Shown one piece after another: positions 1 to 6,792 of a DNA stretch of 6,956 bases. The stretch comes from Phycisphaerales bacterium (lineage in GTDB: Bacteria > Planctomycetota > Phycisphaerae > Sedimentisphaerales > Anaerohalosphaeraceae). A program made the translations under genes and the position numbers. Each line of letters starts with the position of its first letter. Positions within the stretch are counted from its first letter, which is position 1. The stretch lies in the NCBI GenBank assembly GCA_011048645.1, contig DSDR01000331.1, forward strand, positions 1-6,956, read 5' to 3'. The notes below the pieces were generated by a model. That model worked only from the letters and a program-made list of their open reading frames with translations. It made no database searches and was not told the DNA's origin.

Positions 1-561
1 GTACAGGCCTCGGCTGATGACGTGGCCGACGGCCTTGCCGAGCAGGTCGGACAGCACATTGAAAAGCCGGTCATTGTCCCGGCGGCGCCGATCTATTTTG
101 ACGCCGTGGCCCGAACCGACCCGACTGATCTCGATGCGCCGATGACCGGAATCGGCCGACTGCATACGGAACTGGTCATTGCGCGATGCCTTGGTTTTGA
201 TTTACAGGCTTTCACACCGTCGGGATTGCTGACGCTGCGCTATCTGGTTGCCCTGGCGCTGCCGTTTGTGCTGCTGATTCCGATTAGTCTGCTCACGCAT
301 GACAAAGGGCTGGAAAAGACGATCGCCTGTTTTTATGCGAAGATGAAAACGCCCGTGGATCCCGACCCCCAAAAGGACGCTGAGCAGGTGCAACAAAGCT
401 TCGCCGACCCGACGCGCTTCGATCACACCAAACTGTTCGCGCGTTCCGACTGGGAATTCTGCAAATGGACCCGAACCGACGTCGTCGGTTTTTTGATCAG
501 CGTCGGCGTTACGCTGGGGATGATCGTTCTGTTCTGGGGACTGATTCGCATCATTGCCTGA
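1..561 (+). CDS. Sodium:solute symporter (SSS family), C-terminal part; 5' end outside window
   Basis: The frame is open from the first base, so only the last 186 residues are present. The fragment starts with a soluble stretch, then a hydrophobic segment (about residues 78-100, rich in L, A and V), a charged cytoplasmic-looking linker, and a last membrane segment (about 161-184) ending in LIRIIA. The linker carries FYAKMKTPVDPDP, then TRFDHTKLF and WEFCKWTRTDVVGF. From memory of the family, this KMKTPV / FDH-KLF / WEF-KW-DxxGF pattern is typical of the long C-terminal tail of planctomycetal SSS transporters, which couple sodium uptake to import of sugars, acids or other small solutes. The substrate cannot be read from this tail. 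The gene converges on the pectate lyase unit, so import of a pectin breakdown product is plausible but only positional. The sodium-binding core lies outside the window. Confidence 0.8.
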   Translation, partial: VQASADDVADGLAEQVGQHIEKPVIVPAAPIYFDAVARTDPTDLDAPMTGIGRLHTELVIARCLGFDLQAFTPSGLLTLRYLVALALPFVLLIPISLLTHDKGLEKTIACFYAKMKTPVDPDPQKDAEQVQQSFADPTRFDHTKLFARSDWEFCKWTRTDVVGFLISVGVTLGMIVLFWGLIRIIA

Positions 562-573
562 CGCGGAAGCCGT

Positions 574-2454
574 TCAATCGCATGCGACCGCCTCAATTGC
601 CGGACCGCTGATGCGCAGATAGTCGATATTGGCCAGTCCTTCGCCGCCGACCGCCTCAAGCCGCACCTCTTTTACCCCCGAACTGAGAAGGAACCCCACC
701 GATATCTCGTTCCAGTTGTCCCATGCCCCGGTGCCGGGGAAGCTGATTGACGGAACGATGACGGAATCGTTGATGATCAGTTTGGCCGGTCGGTCGCCGG
801 AAGCGTTGGCATACCGCCAGCGAAACATATACGATCCATCTTCTGTGATACGGACTTTCCAGTCGATGCCGTTGCCGGCCGCGTTTGTGGTATCGCTGAA
901 TCCGGCGCCGGTGAAACCGGGATGTTTGCCCAAATCCACGATTCCGTCAACGCCGCAAAAACCGGTCGCATTTTCCTGAAGAATCAAACCTGCCGCTCCC
1001 GCCGCCGGCTGGGCGCATCCCTCGCTCGACGGCCCGGATTCATTGCCGTTCATATCCGTCGCCCGAACCACATAATAGTAAAATGTGCCGTTCACGACAT
1101 CGGTATCCGTATAGCCCGGCAGCGCCAGCGGCGATGCATTCAGCCGCTGATAGTCCGTTCCCGACGCCGTGGTGCGATAGACCCAGTAGCCCGCCAGATC
1201 CGGTTCCTCATTGGCCGTCCAGTTCAGGCGGACTTGTCCGTTTTGACCCAGCGCCCATACGTTTTGCGGCGCTTCGGGCGGCGTTAAATCCGACGGCATG
1301 CGATACCAGTTGTCCGCAAAGAGCGCAAATTCAATATAATTGATCACACCGTCGTCGTTGTAATCCGCATCGAAAATGTCGTCCTCTGTCAGCCAGTACC
1401 ATACGAGCGTCAGCAAATCCGCTTCATCGACCAGCCCGTTCAAATCAAAATCGCCGTAGAGTCCGAACAGCCAGTGCGGCGGATATCCCTCTTTGCCGTC
1501 GGCCCCTGCGCCATATTGGACGATGACGGGAACCGTTCGGGTCGGATCCAGGTTATAGTCATACGGCGGCATAAATACCGTGTCCGTGCCGGGATCGATT
1601 TGGCCGGTGCAGTCCTCAAAGAGGTTATCAGATGCGGAGATCTTGCCGTAATCGGCCGGCGGCTCGCCGGCGATATAAACATAATACGGATCGTTGATTT
1701 GCCGGAAGTAGTTGTTTTCGATGAGGCATTCGGCCTTGATTCGCGAACGCACACCATACAGATTGCCCGGACAGTCGTAAAAATTATTATAGAGATGTAC
1801 CTTGCCGAATCGAACCGACGGGATCCGCTGCCAGCAAAGGGCGCCGAACCAGTTGTGATGAAACGTCACGCGAAGCTTGCCATAGTCGCTTGTATGGCTG
1901 TCGCTGGCGCCGATCAGACTGACGCGATTGTTGTTATAGCCCGGTCCTGTAAAATAAAATCGGCACCACGAGACGGTAACGTTATCCGACTCGCGCGTAA
2001 TATCAAGCAGGCCGTCGGTGCAGTCATAGAACGTACATCGGGTCACGATCACATCGGTAATTTTTTCTTTGATGCTGACGCCGTCGCCTTCGCCCCAGTC
2101 GTAAGGATTGGTGATATTCAGCCGCTCAATGATGACGTTGGATACGCCGTTCTTGAAGCCGATCTGGCCGATAATCGTCGGCGAGGAATCAATGCCGCGA
2201 AGGGTTTTGTTGGCGCGCAGCGACACCTTCCCGCCGACCGATTCGAGGTTGATCGTTCCTTTGACCTGAACGATATAGGGCGTGCCCGCCGTTTCGACAT
2301 AACTTTTGAAAAGCGCCGCCGCATTGGTCTGGCTGCCGTCAATCGTGATGACTTGACCGCCCGCGCCGCCGGTCGTCTGACGTCCGAATCCATCGGCTCG
2401 AACAACGGCGGACATACACATCACAATCAACGGCAATAGCAATAATTGTTTCAC
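574..2454 (-). CDS. Secreted pectate lyase family 1 (PL1) protein with dockerin-like, FN3 and CBM6/35-like domains
   Basis: This 626-residue protein should cleave polygalacturonate-type polymers by beta-elimination outside the cytoplasm. A signal peptide spans residues 1-20 (cleavage after VRA). The PL1 beta-helix covers about 24-320: TTGGAGG near the start, PYIVQVKG at 59-66, and DGLLD at 147-151, whose acids match the PelC calcium ligands Glu166/Asp170. E122 and D124 match Asp129/Asp131. RIPSVR at 210-215 is an intact RxPxxR motif, with R210 as the expected catalytic base; the lysine equivalent to PelC Lys190 appears to be R177. A dockerin-like pair of EF-hand loops follows (D335-D346 and D364-E375). 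Next come an FN3 domain (about 392-481) and a CBM6/CBM35-like beta-sandwich (about 487-617, with GFTGAGF, RYANASGD and LANIDYLRI). The GTG start is chosen because it gives the signal peptide and has a good Shine-Dalgarno. It is the second gene of a minus-strand pair. The exact substrate is uncertain. Confidence 0.9.
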   Translation of the reverse strand: MKQLLLLPLIVMCMSAVVRADGFGRQTTGGAGGQVITIDGSQTNAAALFKSYVETAGTPYIVQVKGTINLESVGGKVSLRANKTLRGIDSSPTIIGQIGFKNGVSNVIIERLNITNPYDWGEGDGVSIKEKITDVIVTRCTFYDCTDGLLDITRESDNVTVSWCRFYFTGPGYNNNRVSLIGASDSHTSDYGKLRVTFHHNWFGALCWQRIPSVRFGKVHLYNNFYDCPGNLYGVRSRIKAECLIENNYFRQINDPYYVYIAGEPPADYGKISASDNLFEDCTGQIDPGTDTVFMPPYDYNLDPTRTVPVIVQYGAGADGKEGYPPHWLFGLYGDFDLNGLVDEADLLTLVWYWLTEDDIFDADYNDDGVINYIEFALFADNWYRMPSDLTPPEAPQNVWALGQNGQVRLNWTANEEPDLAGYWVYRTTASGTDYQRLNASPLALPGYTDTDVVNGTFYYYVVRATDMNGNESGPSSEGCAQPAAGAAGLILQENATGFCGVDGIVDLGKHPGFTGAGFSDTTNAAGNGIDWKVRITEDGSYMFRWRYANASGDRPAKLIINDSVIVPSISFPGTGAWDNWNEISVGFLLSSGVKEVRLEAVGGEGLANIDYLRISGPAIEAVACD

Positions 2455-2460
2455 GTTTAA

Positions 2461-2467
2461 GTCTCCT
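2461..2467 (-). promoter_or_regulatory. Ribosome binding site deciding the GTG start of the second PL1 gene
   Basis: On the minus strand the sequence reads AGGAGAC, with AGGAG ending 8 bases before a GTG at 2454-2452. The signal peptide begins directly at this GTG (M-K-Q-L-L-L-L), so both signals agree on it. The site lies within the 39-base gap after the upstream gene's stop, consistent with translation from a shared message. Confidence 0.75.
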
Positions 2468-2493
2468 GTATGAAGTTCATTTCAGAATGATAT

Positions 2494-4620
2494 TCAGGGC
2501 GTCATCAGCCACTGTTCGGCAAATGTGGAAAATTCCACCCCGTTAATCAGGCAATCAGCGTTTCTGTCCAGGCCGCCGGCACGATCGCAGTCGTATTGCA
2601 GCCAGAATTCGGTAAACAGGGATAAGTCCTCCGCGTTGACGACTCCATCGCCGTTCAAATCGCCGTAGCGCCACGGCCGGGCCAGTCGGTCGTCGGGAAT
2701 GCGTTCTTTGCCAAAGGCGTCCGAGGCCCAATAGACGCCCAACTCGTCATTCTCGCCGAGATCAAACCACTCGAGGCGAATCGGGTGCAGCCCGGCGGTG
2801 AGCAGAATCCCGCCGGACGATTCCTTCAGCCCGAACGCGCCGTCATTGTCCACCACTTCCGTCGTCCCGATAAACAGCCGGCTGCCGCCGGTTGATTCCG
2901 TTATGAAGAGGTACCAACCGTCCGCCGGAATGTCGATGAGGCCCTCAAAAACACATCCCAACCCGTTGTTGGGGTCCGCCATCTCTCCCGGATCAAAGTT
3001 AGCGACAGCGCCTTGCGCGATCGGTGTCAGCGCCTCAAAGTCCGGCAGAAAAGTCCACTGCCCCTCATAATACCGACACAACAGCCCCGGGCCGATGGTT
3101 TCGACCGCCACCGGCGCTCGCGCCGGTCGAATCTCCGCAAAACAAATCGCCGCCTGCGAACCGCCCGGCCCCTGGGCAATCGTCAGCCGACCGTCGGTTA
3201 CCTGAACCACAGTCGTGTATTCATCGTAATCCCACAGCAACGCGCCGTCCGGATCGACGGCGACAACGCCTTCGATGCTTATCGTATTATTGCGATACAC
3301 ATTATTGGCCGGCGTGATGTTCCGCGGATCGCCCGGATCGCCGCACATCAGCGTAACGTGATACAGTCCGTTCGGCACGGCGATTTGCCAGTATCGACTG
3401 CCGTTGTCCATAGTGATCAGGCCGTTGCGGCGAAGATCCTGATCGACCGGGACTTGCGATGCCTCATCTTTGTAACTGGTCGTCAGCCGCCACAAGGCGT
3501 TGGCGGTATTCGCGGCGTTCCATCCGTAGCTGTAGCCGTTGCCCCGATCGCCGAAGACGTATCCGTAGTCAGACAAATACCCTTGTGTTTCCGGCCTGCC
3601 GGCGGGCAGAAAGTTGACGCGAATGGCGCCGTGTCCCGCATCATTATGAAATCCGCCCGGTCCGGCCTGAGCCGTGACTTTTGCCGGGACATCCGCGGCC
3701 TTGTCGGCCGTGTACGCATAGGGCGGAACAAAGTCGTGATCCTGAGCAATCGTATAGCCCGTTGTTTGATCCAGAATGTTGCCGCTGACCTGTACCCGTC
3801 CGCCGTTCTCGCCGTAGTAGGGGGATTTGCTTTGCTGAAAGTAGGTGTGTTCAAGCAGGATCCGAGTATCGGTGCGGGCGTTCATACAGTAGCTGCGCAC
3901 CCCCAGAAAGTAGCAGTTAAAAACGTGGAGATCAGCACGGGACGAAGCGGTGTTGCGCTGCACCGTATTGTTAAACCAGCAGTGATGAAAGGTGTATTTG
4001 CCGATATGCAGCGGGTTTTCACGTCCGTCGGCAATAGAGGCCTTGTTGTGATAGCTGAAGATCGTCCGGGACACGGTCACATAGCCGGACGCATAGGTCA
4101 TATCCAGCAGCCCGTCGCCGGCCCGCGACAGATGACAGCGGTCGATCCATACATGATGGGCATTTCGCAGCGCAATGGCGTCATAGTCGTTGACTTTGCC
4201 GTCATAATCGCCCATCATATGATAATCGCGGATCGTCAGATTTTTGATGATGATGTTGCTGACGCCGTTGAGATTCAGTCCCTGATTGATGATGGCCGCG
4301 TCATTGCCCAGGCCGATGAGGGTTTTGTTGCTTTTGACGTTGATCCGGCCCGGCGTCGGCGAGGCAATGTGTCCTTTGACCTGAACGATATACGGCGCCG
4401 TCTGCGTTAGGTAATAGTCCAGATCCGACAGGGTTTCAACAGTAACCGCCCGGCCTCCTGCGCCGCCGGTCGTTCCCCCGGCCAGATAATGAATCCCCTG
4501 GCCGTCCATCGCCGCAAACCCGACCGGCCCGCCGGCGAGGGTATTGCCCGCGGCGATTAAAACCAGCAAGGCACAGAAAGAAAAAACCAACCGTCTCTTG
4601 TGCTTGCAGACCGATGACAT
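2494..4620 (-). CDS. Secreted PL1 pectate lyase-like protein with malectin-like, PA14-like and C-terminal dockerin-like domains
   Basis: This 708-residue protein is the first gene of the minus-strand pair. The start at 4620 is preferred over in-frame codons up to 4713 because MSSVCKHKRR begins a clear signal peptide (basic stretch, hydrophobic core 11-24, cleavage near NTLA|GG at 29) and has a G-rich ribosome site just upstream. A PL1 beta-helix spans about 35-315: TTGGAGG (50-56), APYIVQVKG, D145-x-D147 and DGLLD (169-173) as likely calcium ligands, and K193 in HNKAS. The catalytic strand reads QRNTASSRADLH (221-232): R222 aligns with the catalytic arginine, but the proline and second arginine of RxPxxR are missing. 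Residues about 330-500 look like a malectin/CBM57-type galactose-binding fold (RVNFLPAG, GDRGNGYSYGWN). Residues about 508-648 look PA14-like (GLLCRYYEGQW). Two dockerin-like loops close the protein (D654-D665 and D685-E696). It probably binds plant-type polysaccharide; activity is less certain than for its neighbour. Confidence 0.88.
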   Translation of the reverse strand: MSSVCKHKRRLVFSFCALLVLIAAGNTLAGGPVGFAAMDGQGIHYLAGGTTGGAGGRAVTVETLSDLDYYLTQTAPYIVQVKGHIASPTPGRINVKSNKTLIGLGNDAAIINQGLNLNGVSNIIIKNLTIRDYHMMGDYDGKVNDYDAIALRNAHHVWIDRCHLSRAGDGLLDMTYASGYVTVSRTIFSYHNKASIADGRENPLHIGKYTFHHCWFNNTVQRNTASSRADLHVFNCYFLGVRSYCMNARTDTRILLEHTYFQQSKSPYYGENGGRVQVSGNILDQTTGYTIAQDHDFVPPYAYTADKAADVPAKVTAQAGPGGFHNDAGHGAIRVNFLPAGRPETQGYLSDYGYVFGDRGNGYSYGWNAANTANALWRLTTSYKDEASQVPVDQDLRRNGLITMDNGSRYWQIAVPNGLYHVTLMCGDPGDPRNITPANNVYRNNTISIEGVVAVDPDGALLWDYDEYTTVVQVTDGRLTIAQGPGGSQAAICFAEIRPARAPVAVETIGPGLLCRYYEGQWTFLPDFEALTPIAQGAVANFDPGEMADPNNGLGCVFEGLIDIPADGWYLFITESTGGSRLFIGTTEVVDNDGAFGLKESSGGILLTAGLHPIRLEWFDLGENDELGVYWASDAFGKERIPDDRLARPWRYGDLNGDGVVNAEDLSLFTEFWLQYDCDRAGGLDRNADCLINGVEFSTFAEQWLMTP

Positions 4621-4623
4621 CAC

Positions 4624-4632
4624 ATCACCCCC
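4624..4632 (-). promoter_or_regulatory. G-rich ribosome binding site deciding the start of the first PL1 gene
   Basis: The minus strand reads GGGGGTGAT and then GTG directly before the ATG at 4620-4618. The GGGG core is about 8 bases from the ATG. An in-frame GTG one codon earlier could also serve and would add one residue. Starts further upstream (up to 4713) would put about 30 charged or polar residues ahead of the signal peptide, which argues against them. Confidence 0.55.
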
Positions 4633-4761
4633 ATTGTCTTGTCCATAGCCGTTCTCCGCATTCGAAAAGCAATGGCCCTTGTCCCCGATTTCAACTCCGC
4701 AGTAAAAGACCATTTTTTCTGACGTTCAGGGCGGGCCGCACATACCCTCGCATCCCTTGGA

Positions 4762-4790
4762 ATTATAGCAAAATCAGTCGAGCAAAGGAA
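4762..4790 (-). promoter_or_regulatory. Extended -10 promoter for the pectate lyase unit
   Basis: On the minus strand, TGCTATAAT gives a consensus -10 (TATAAT at 4767-4762) with the TGn extension. Seventeen bases upstream the -35 position reads TTCCTT (4790-4785), a poor match to TTGACA. The predicted transcript would begin near 4755. The weak -35 lies inside one arm of the inverted repeat, which is typical of a promoter that a regulator activates or blocks. Confidence 0.65.
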
Positions 4791-4845
4791 ACGGAACTTA
4801 CGGTACACAAAAACTTTGCGCAAAATTAGCGTTTCCTTTGCACGA
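4778..4845. promoter_or_regulatory. Candidate operator: long inverted repeat with a central palindrome
   Basis: The left arm at 4778-4793 reads TCGAGCAAAGGAAACG and the right arm at 4830-4845 reads CGTTTCCTTTGCACGA. They are reverse complements at 15 of 16 positions, including 12 in a row. Between them lies a perfect 10-base palindrome TTTGCGCAAA (4815-4824). The left arm covers the -35 of the minus-strand promoter. The spacing (arm starts 52 bases apart, about five helical turns) would let a dimeric regulator bind both arms on the same DNA face. LacI-type regulators often bind CG-centred sites and control sugar genes, but that assignment is a guess. Confidence 0.55.
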
Positions 4846-5025
4846 AAGTTATCCTCACATCGGTTGCGGTGTATTCCGGTTCATTGATGCCTTCGCGACG
4901 CATACCGTGTCAATCCCGGCGAAATTATCGGACGAGCGGGGTGAGGATCCGGTGTCAACAAGCGGACCCAATCAGTCTTGATTATGCAACTATCGGACAC
5001 AGGGGGAGATAGAGAATTTATAGAC

Positions 5026-5054
5026 TTGACAGAATAACGGTCGTTTAGTATAAT
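5026..5054 (+). promoter_or_regulatory. Perfect consensus sigma-70 type promoter for the export unit
   Basis: TTGACA (5026-5031) and TATAAT (5049-5054) are separated by exactly 17 bases, matching the housekeeping consensus at all 12 positions. Transcription should start near 5060-5062, leaving a leader of about 55 bases before the ATG at 5117. No other promoter of this quality is visible upstream of the export gene. Confidence 0.85.
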
Positions 5055-5066
5055 AACAACGTTATT
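5052..5066. promoter_or_regulatory. Small dyad over the -10 and start point of the export promoter
   Basis: AATAAC, a 3-base spacer AAC, and GTTATT form a perfect 6-base inverted repeat that overlaps the -10 box and the predicted start point. A palindromic AACGTT (5058-5063) sits within it. Its position would suit a repressor that blocks this otherwise unrestrained promoter. AT-rich sequence makes chance dyads common, so confidence is low. Confidence 0.3.
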
Positions 5067-5116
5067 TTCGGATTGTTAACCAGCGGGAAAATCTTCAAAT
5101 CGAAAGGGGCCGGCCT

Positions 5117-5854
5117 ATGTGGATGCGTACGGTACTGGCAGCGGGGGTGTTGCTGACGGCGATGGTGGTGCTGAGCGGCTGTTTTGCGGCTCAGGCCGAA
5201 GATCTCAACGCCTTTTTGGCGCCGGACGAAGCCGATATTACGGGCGAGGATTACATTATCCAGCCGCCTGACCGAATCACGGTGGTCGCCAGCGATGTTC
5301 CCGAGTTGCGCGATAGCGGCACGCAACTGGGACAAACCCAGGAAATCCGACCCGACGGGATGATTTCCTATGAAAAAATCGGCGAGATTCCCGTGGCCGG
5401 AAAAACGCCGCGGCAAGTGGCCGAATTGATTGCCCAGCGCCTCAGCGATCTGTACAAACTGACCGGCGACTATCCCATTGATGTCCGTGTCAACAACCAG
5501 AGCAAACTGTATTATGTGCTCGGTCAGGTCCGCCAGCCCGGCGCTAAAATCTTTACCGGTCGCGAAACGACGCTCTCGGCGCTGGCCAAGGCCATTCCGA
5601 CCGATTACGCCTGGAAAGAACAGATTCAGGTCATTCGCCCCTCGCTGATGGGCGGAGAGCCTTCAAAAATTTTCCGACTGAACTATCGCGATATGGTCAT
5701 TCGCGGTCGAACCGACCAAATCGTGCTTTTGGAAGAAGGCGACATTATCTATGTTCCGCCGACGGTGTTTGCGGCCATCGGTATAACGGTCGGCGAAATT
5801 GTCGGGCCGATCCTGCAGGGCGGTCGTACCGTCCAGATGATGGGCGGGCTGTAA
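5117..5854 (+). CDS. Polysaccharide biosynthesis/export lipoprotein (Wza-like, Poly_export plus SLBB)
   Basis: This 245-residue protein should form part of the outer-membrane channel or periplasmic ring through which polysaccharide leaves the cell. It begins with a lipoprotein signal: hydrophobic stretch to residue 19 and lipobox LSGC with C22. A Poly_export domain spans about 45-127 (YIIQPPDRITV, then EIRPDGMISYEKIGEI and VAGKTPRQVAELIAQRL). An SLBB-type segment follows from about 131 (YYVLGQVRQPGAKIFTGRETT), ending near EEGDIIYVPP at 206-215. The last 30 residues contain a glycine-rich hydrophobic stretch that could serve as the membrane-spanning helix seen in Wza. It is much shorter than Wza (about 380 residues) and has one clear SLBB unit. 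The ATG at 5117 has AAAGGGG 7 bases upstream and gives the lipoprotein signal; an ATG two codons later is possible. No Wzc-type kinase or glycosyltransferase is seen in the window. Confidence 0.85.
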   Translation: MWMRTVLAAGVLLTAMVVLSGCFAAQAEDLNAFLAPDEADITGEDYIIQPPDRITVVASDVPELRDSGTQLGQTQEIRPDGMISYEKIGEIPVAGKTPRQVAELIAQRLSDLYKLTGDYPIDVRVNNQSKLYYVLGQVRQPGAKIFTGRETTLSALAKAIPTDYAWKEQIQVIRPSLMGGEPSKIFRLNYRDMVIRGRTDQIVLLEEGDIIYVPPTVFAAIGITVGEIVGPILQGGRTVQMMGGL

Positions 5855-5882
5855 TCGCCGGTTATGGGGGGATTGATCTGTC

Positions 5883-6722
5883 ATGAATGCGCAGCGGTTG
5901 TTAAAACGTATTCATATACTGGGGACGGTGTGGTTCCTCGTGTGCGCCTCGGCGCTGCTGGTCGTGTCGTTGCGTCAGGCGGGGGTCAACTGGTGGTTGA
6001 TCTTTTCAATCTCCGGTTATGGGGTGGTATTATTTGCATTCTTGCTGGCGCTGTATTTATTTGCACTGTTTCGCGGCGTGGTGCGAGCACAATATATCGA
6101 TGAACACCCGTTATCGACCTCGCCGGCGTATCTGCTTTTTTATGACGCCGCCCCGTTTCTCGGCGCGGTGGCCGGACTGCTCGGCAGTTACGGGATTTCC
6201 GAACCTGCAGCGGTGATACGCATTGTGGCCGAGGGAACGCTGGCCATGACATTTTTGACGTGGGTGCTGTTGGATTCGGTCATTGGTCTTATTGAGGCCA
6301 TCCTTCCGGAAAGCCGGCGTCATCGAGCGCGACGGCTTGCCGAGGCCAGAGCCGAAAAGCGACGAATTCAGCGGGAAAACGTTGCACTGCTCGAGTCGCT
6401 GGAGCAGCGGGAACTGAATTTACGGCGTGAGTGGGAGCAAACGTTTCGCGACGGCGTCGAAGAGCTGATCGAATTGTATTGCGGCCCCGGCGGTCGATTG
6501 CAGCAGATTCAGGCCAAAACCGCGGAAATCGGAGCAAAAGCCTGGCACATGGGACAAATTGCCTGTATGCGGTTTGTCCATCAGATGATTCGGGACCGCA
6601 TGTGCGATCAAGCACAAAAAGGCTGCGTTGATTATGCGGCCTTATGGTGGGATGGGATTGGAACGTGGCGACGCCCCAAAGAACCGACGGCCGCGTTGAT
6701 TCAGACGTCAAACGCACGCTGA
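5883..6722 (+). CDS. Membrane protein of unknown function, about four membrane segments plus a coiled coil
   Basis: I do not recognise this 279-residue protein with confidence. Hydrophobic segments lie at about 12-30, 37-62, 84-103 and 109-141. A highly charged, helical stretch rich in R, E and A follows (about 143-195, RRHRARRLAEARAEKRR onward) and probably forms a coiled coil in the cytoplasm. The tail has cysteines at 200, 228, 241 and 248 and an aromatic patch (ALWWDGIGTWRRP, 253-265). The third and fourth segments (PFLGAVAGLLG, then EGTLAMTFLTW and GLIEAILP) faintly recall the paired helices of MotA/TolQ/ExbB motor proteins, but key residues are not clearly shared. It starts 28 bases after the export lipoprotein stop, with GGGGGGA 10 bases before the ATG, so the two are probably one operon. 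A role in envelope polysaccharide export is inferred from position only. Confidence 0.7.
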   Translation: MNAQRLLKRIHILGTVWFLVCASALLVVSLRQAGVNWWLIFSISGYGVVLFAFLLALYLFALFRGVVRAQYIDEHPLSTSPAYLLFYDAAPFLGAVAGLLGSYGISEPAAVIRIVAEGTLAMTFLTWVLLDSVIGLIEAILPESRRHRARRLAEARAEKRRIQRENVALLESLEQRELNLRREWEQTFRDGVEELIELYCGPGGRLQQIQAKTAEIGAKAWHMGQIACMRFVHQMIRDRMCDQAQKGCVDYAALWWDGIGTWRRPKEPTAALIQTSNAR

Positions 6723-6792
6723 TGTAACGATTGCGTGTGCGGAAATTGAAATAGAACAGATAATCAGAACTCAATTAAATTTGAGGGGAGTG

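Larger units (their letters stand above)
4621..5116. other. Divergent intergenic control region without a gene
   Basis: This stretch of about 496 bases separates the leftward pectate lyase unit from the rightward export unit. I find no convincing coding frame or tRNA here. It contains a promoter for each side, a strong inverted repeat with a palindrome inside it (4778-4845), and an AT-rich dyad over the plus-strand start point. The middle part (about 4850-5020) holds only weak repeats: an 8-base inverted pair ATCCTCAC/GTGAGGAT (4851-4858 and 4941-4948) and an 8-base direct repeat TATCGGAC (4926-4933 and 4991-4998). The predicted minus-strand leader is about 135 bases long, and I recognise no riboswitch in it. 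Confidence 0.7.

Noticed and set aside
1474..2439. A 321-codon open frame on the plus strand opposite the second PL1 gene
   Set aside because: Same reasoning: the minus-strand frame has a complete PL1 domain with catalytic motif, and the antisense frame shows no recognisable domain.
3013..4410. A long open frame of about 465 codons on the plus strand opposite the first PL1 gene
   Set aside because: It lies wholly within the well-supported lyase gene, has no signal peptide or family motif, and its V/R/I-rich composition is what the complement of a GC-rich coding strand gives.
4621..4755. Riboswitch or structured leader in the predicted 5' untranslated region of the lyase unit
   Set aside because: I looked for familiar riboswitch core motifs, such as those of cyclic-di-GMP or cobalamin classes, and found none that fit.
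4620..4823. Possible small protein of 67 codons, or an N-terminal extension of the PL1 protein up to 4713
   Set aside because: No ribosome site or conserved motif supports either one, and the signal peptide begins cleanly at 4620. Part of the small frame also overlaps the predicted promoter.
6713..6741. Possible terminator hairpin CGCACGC / GCGTGTGCG after the membrane protein gene
   Set aside because: The arms pair only with a two-base bulge, the stem overlaps the stop codon, and no T-run follows.
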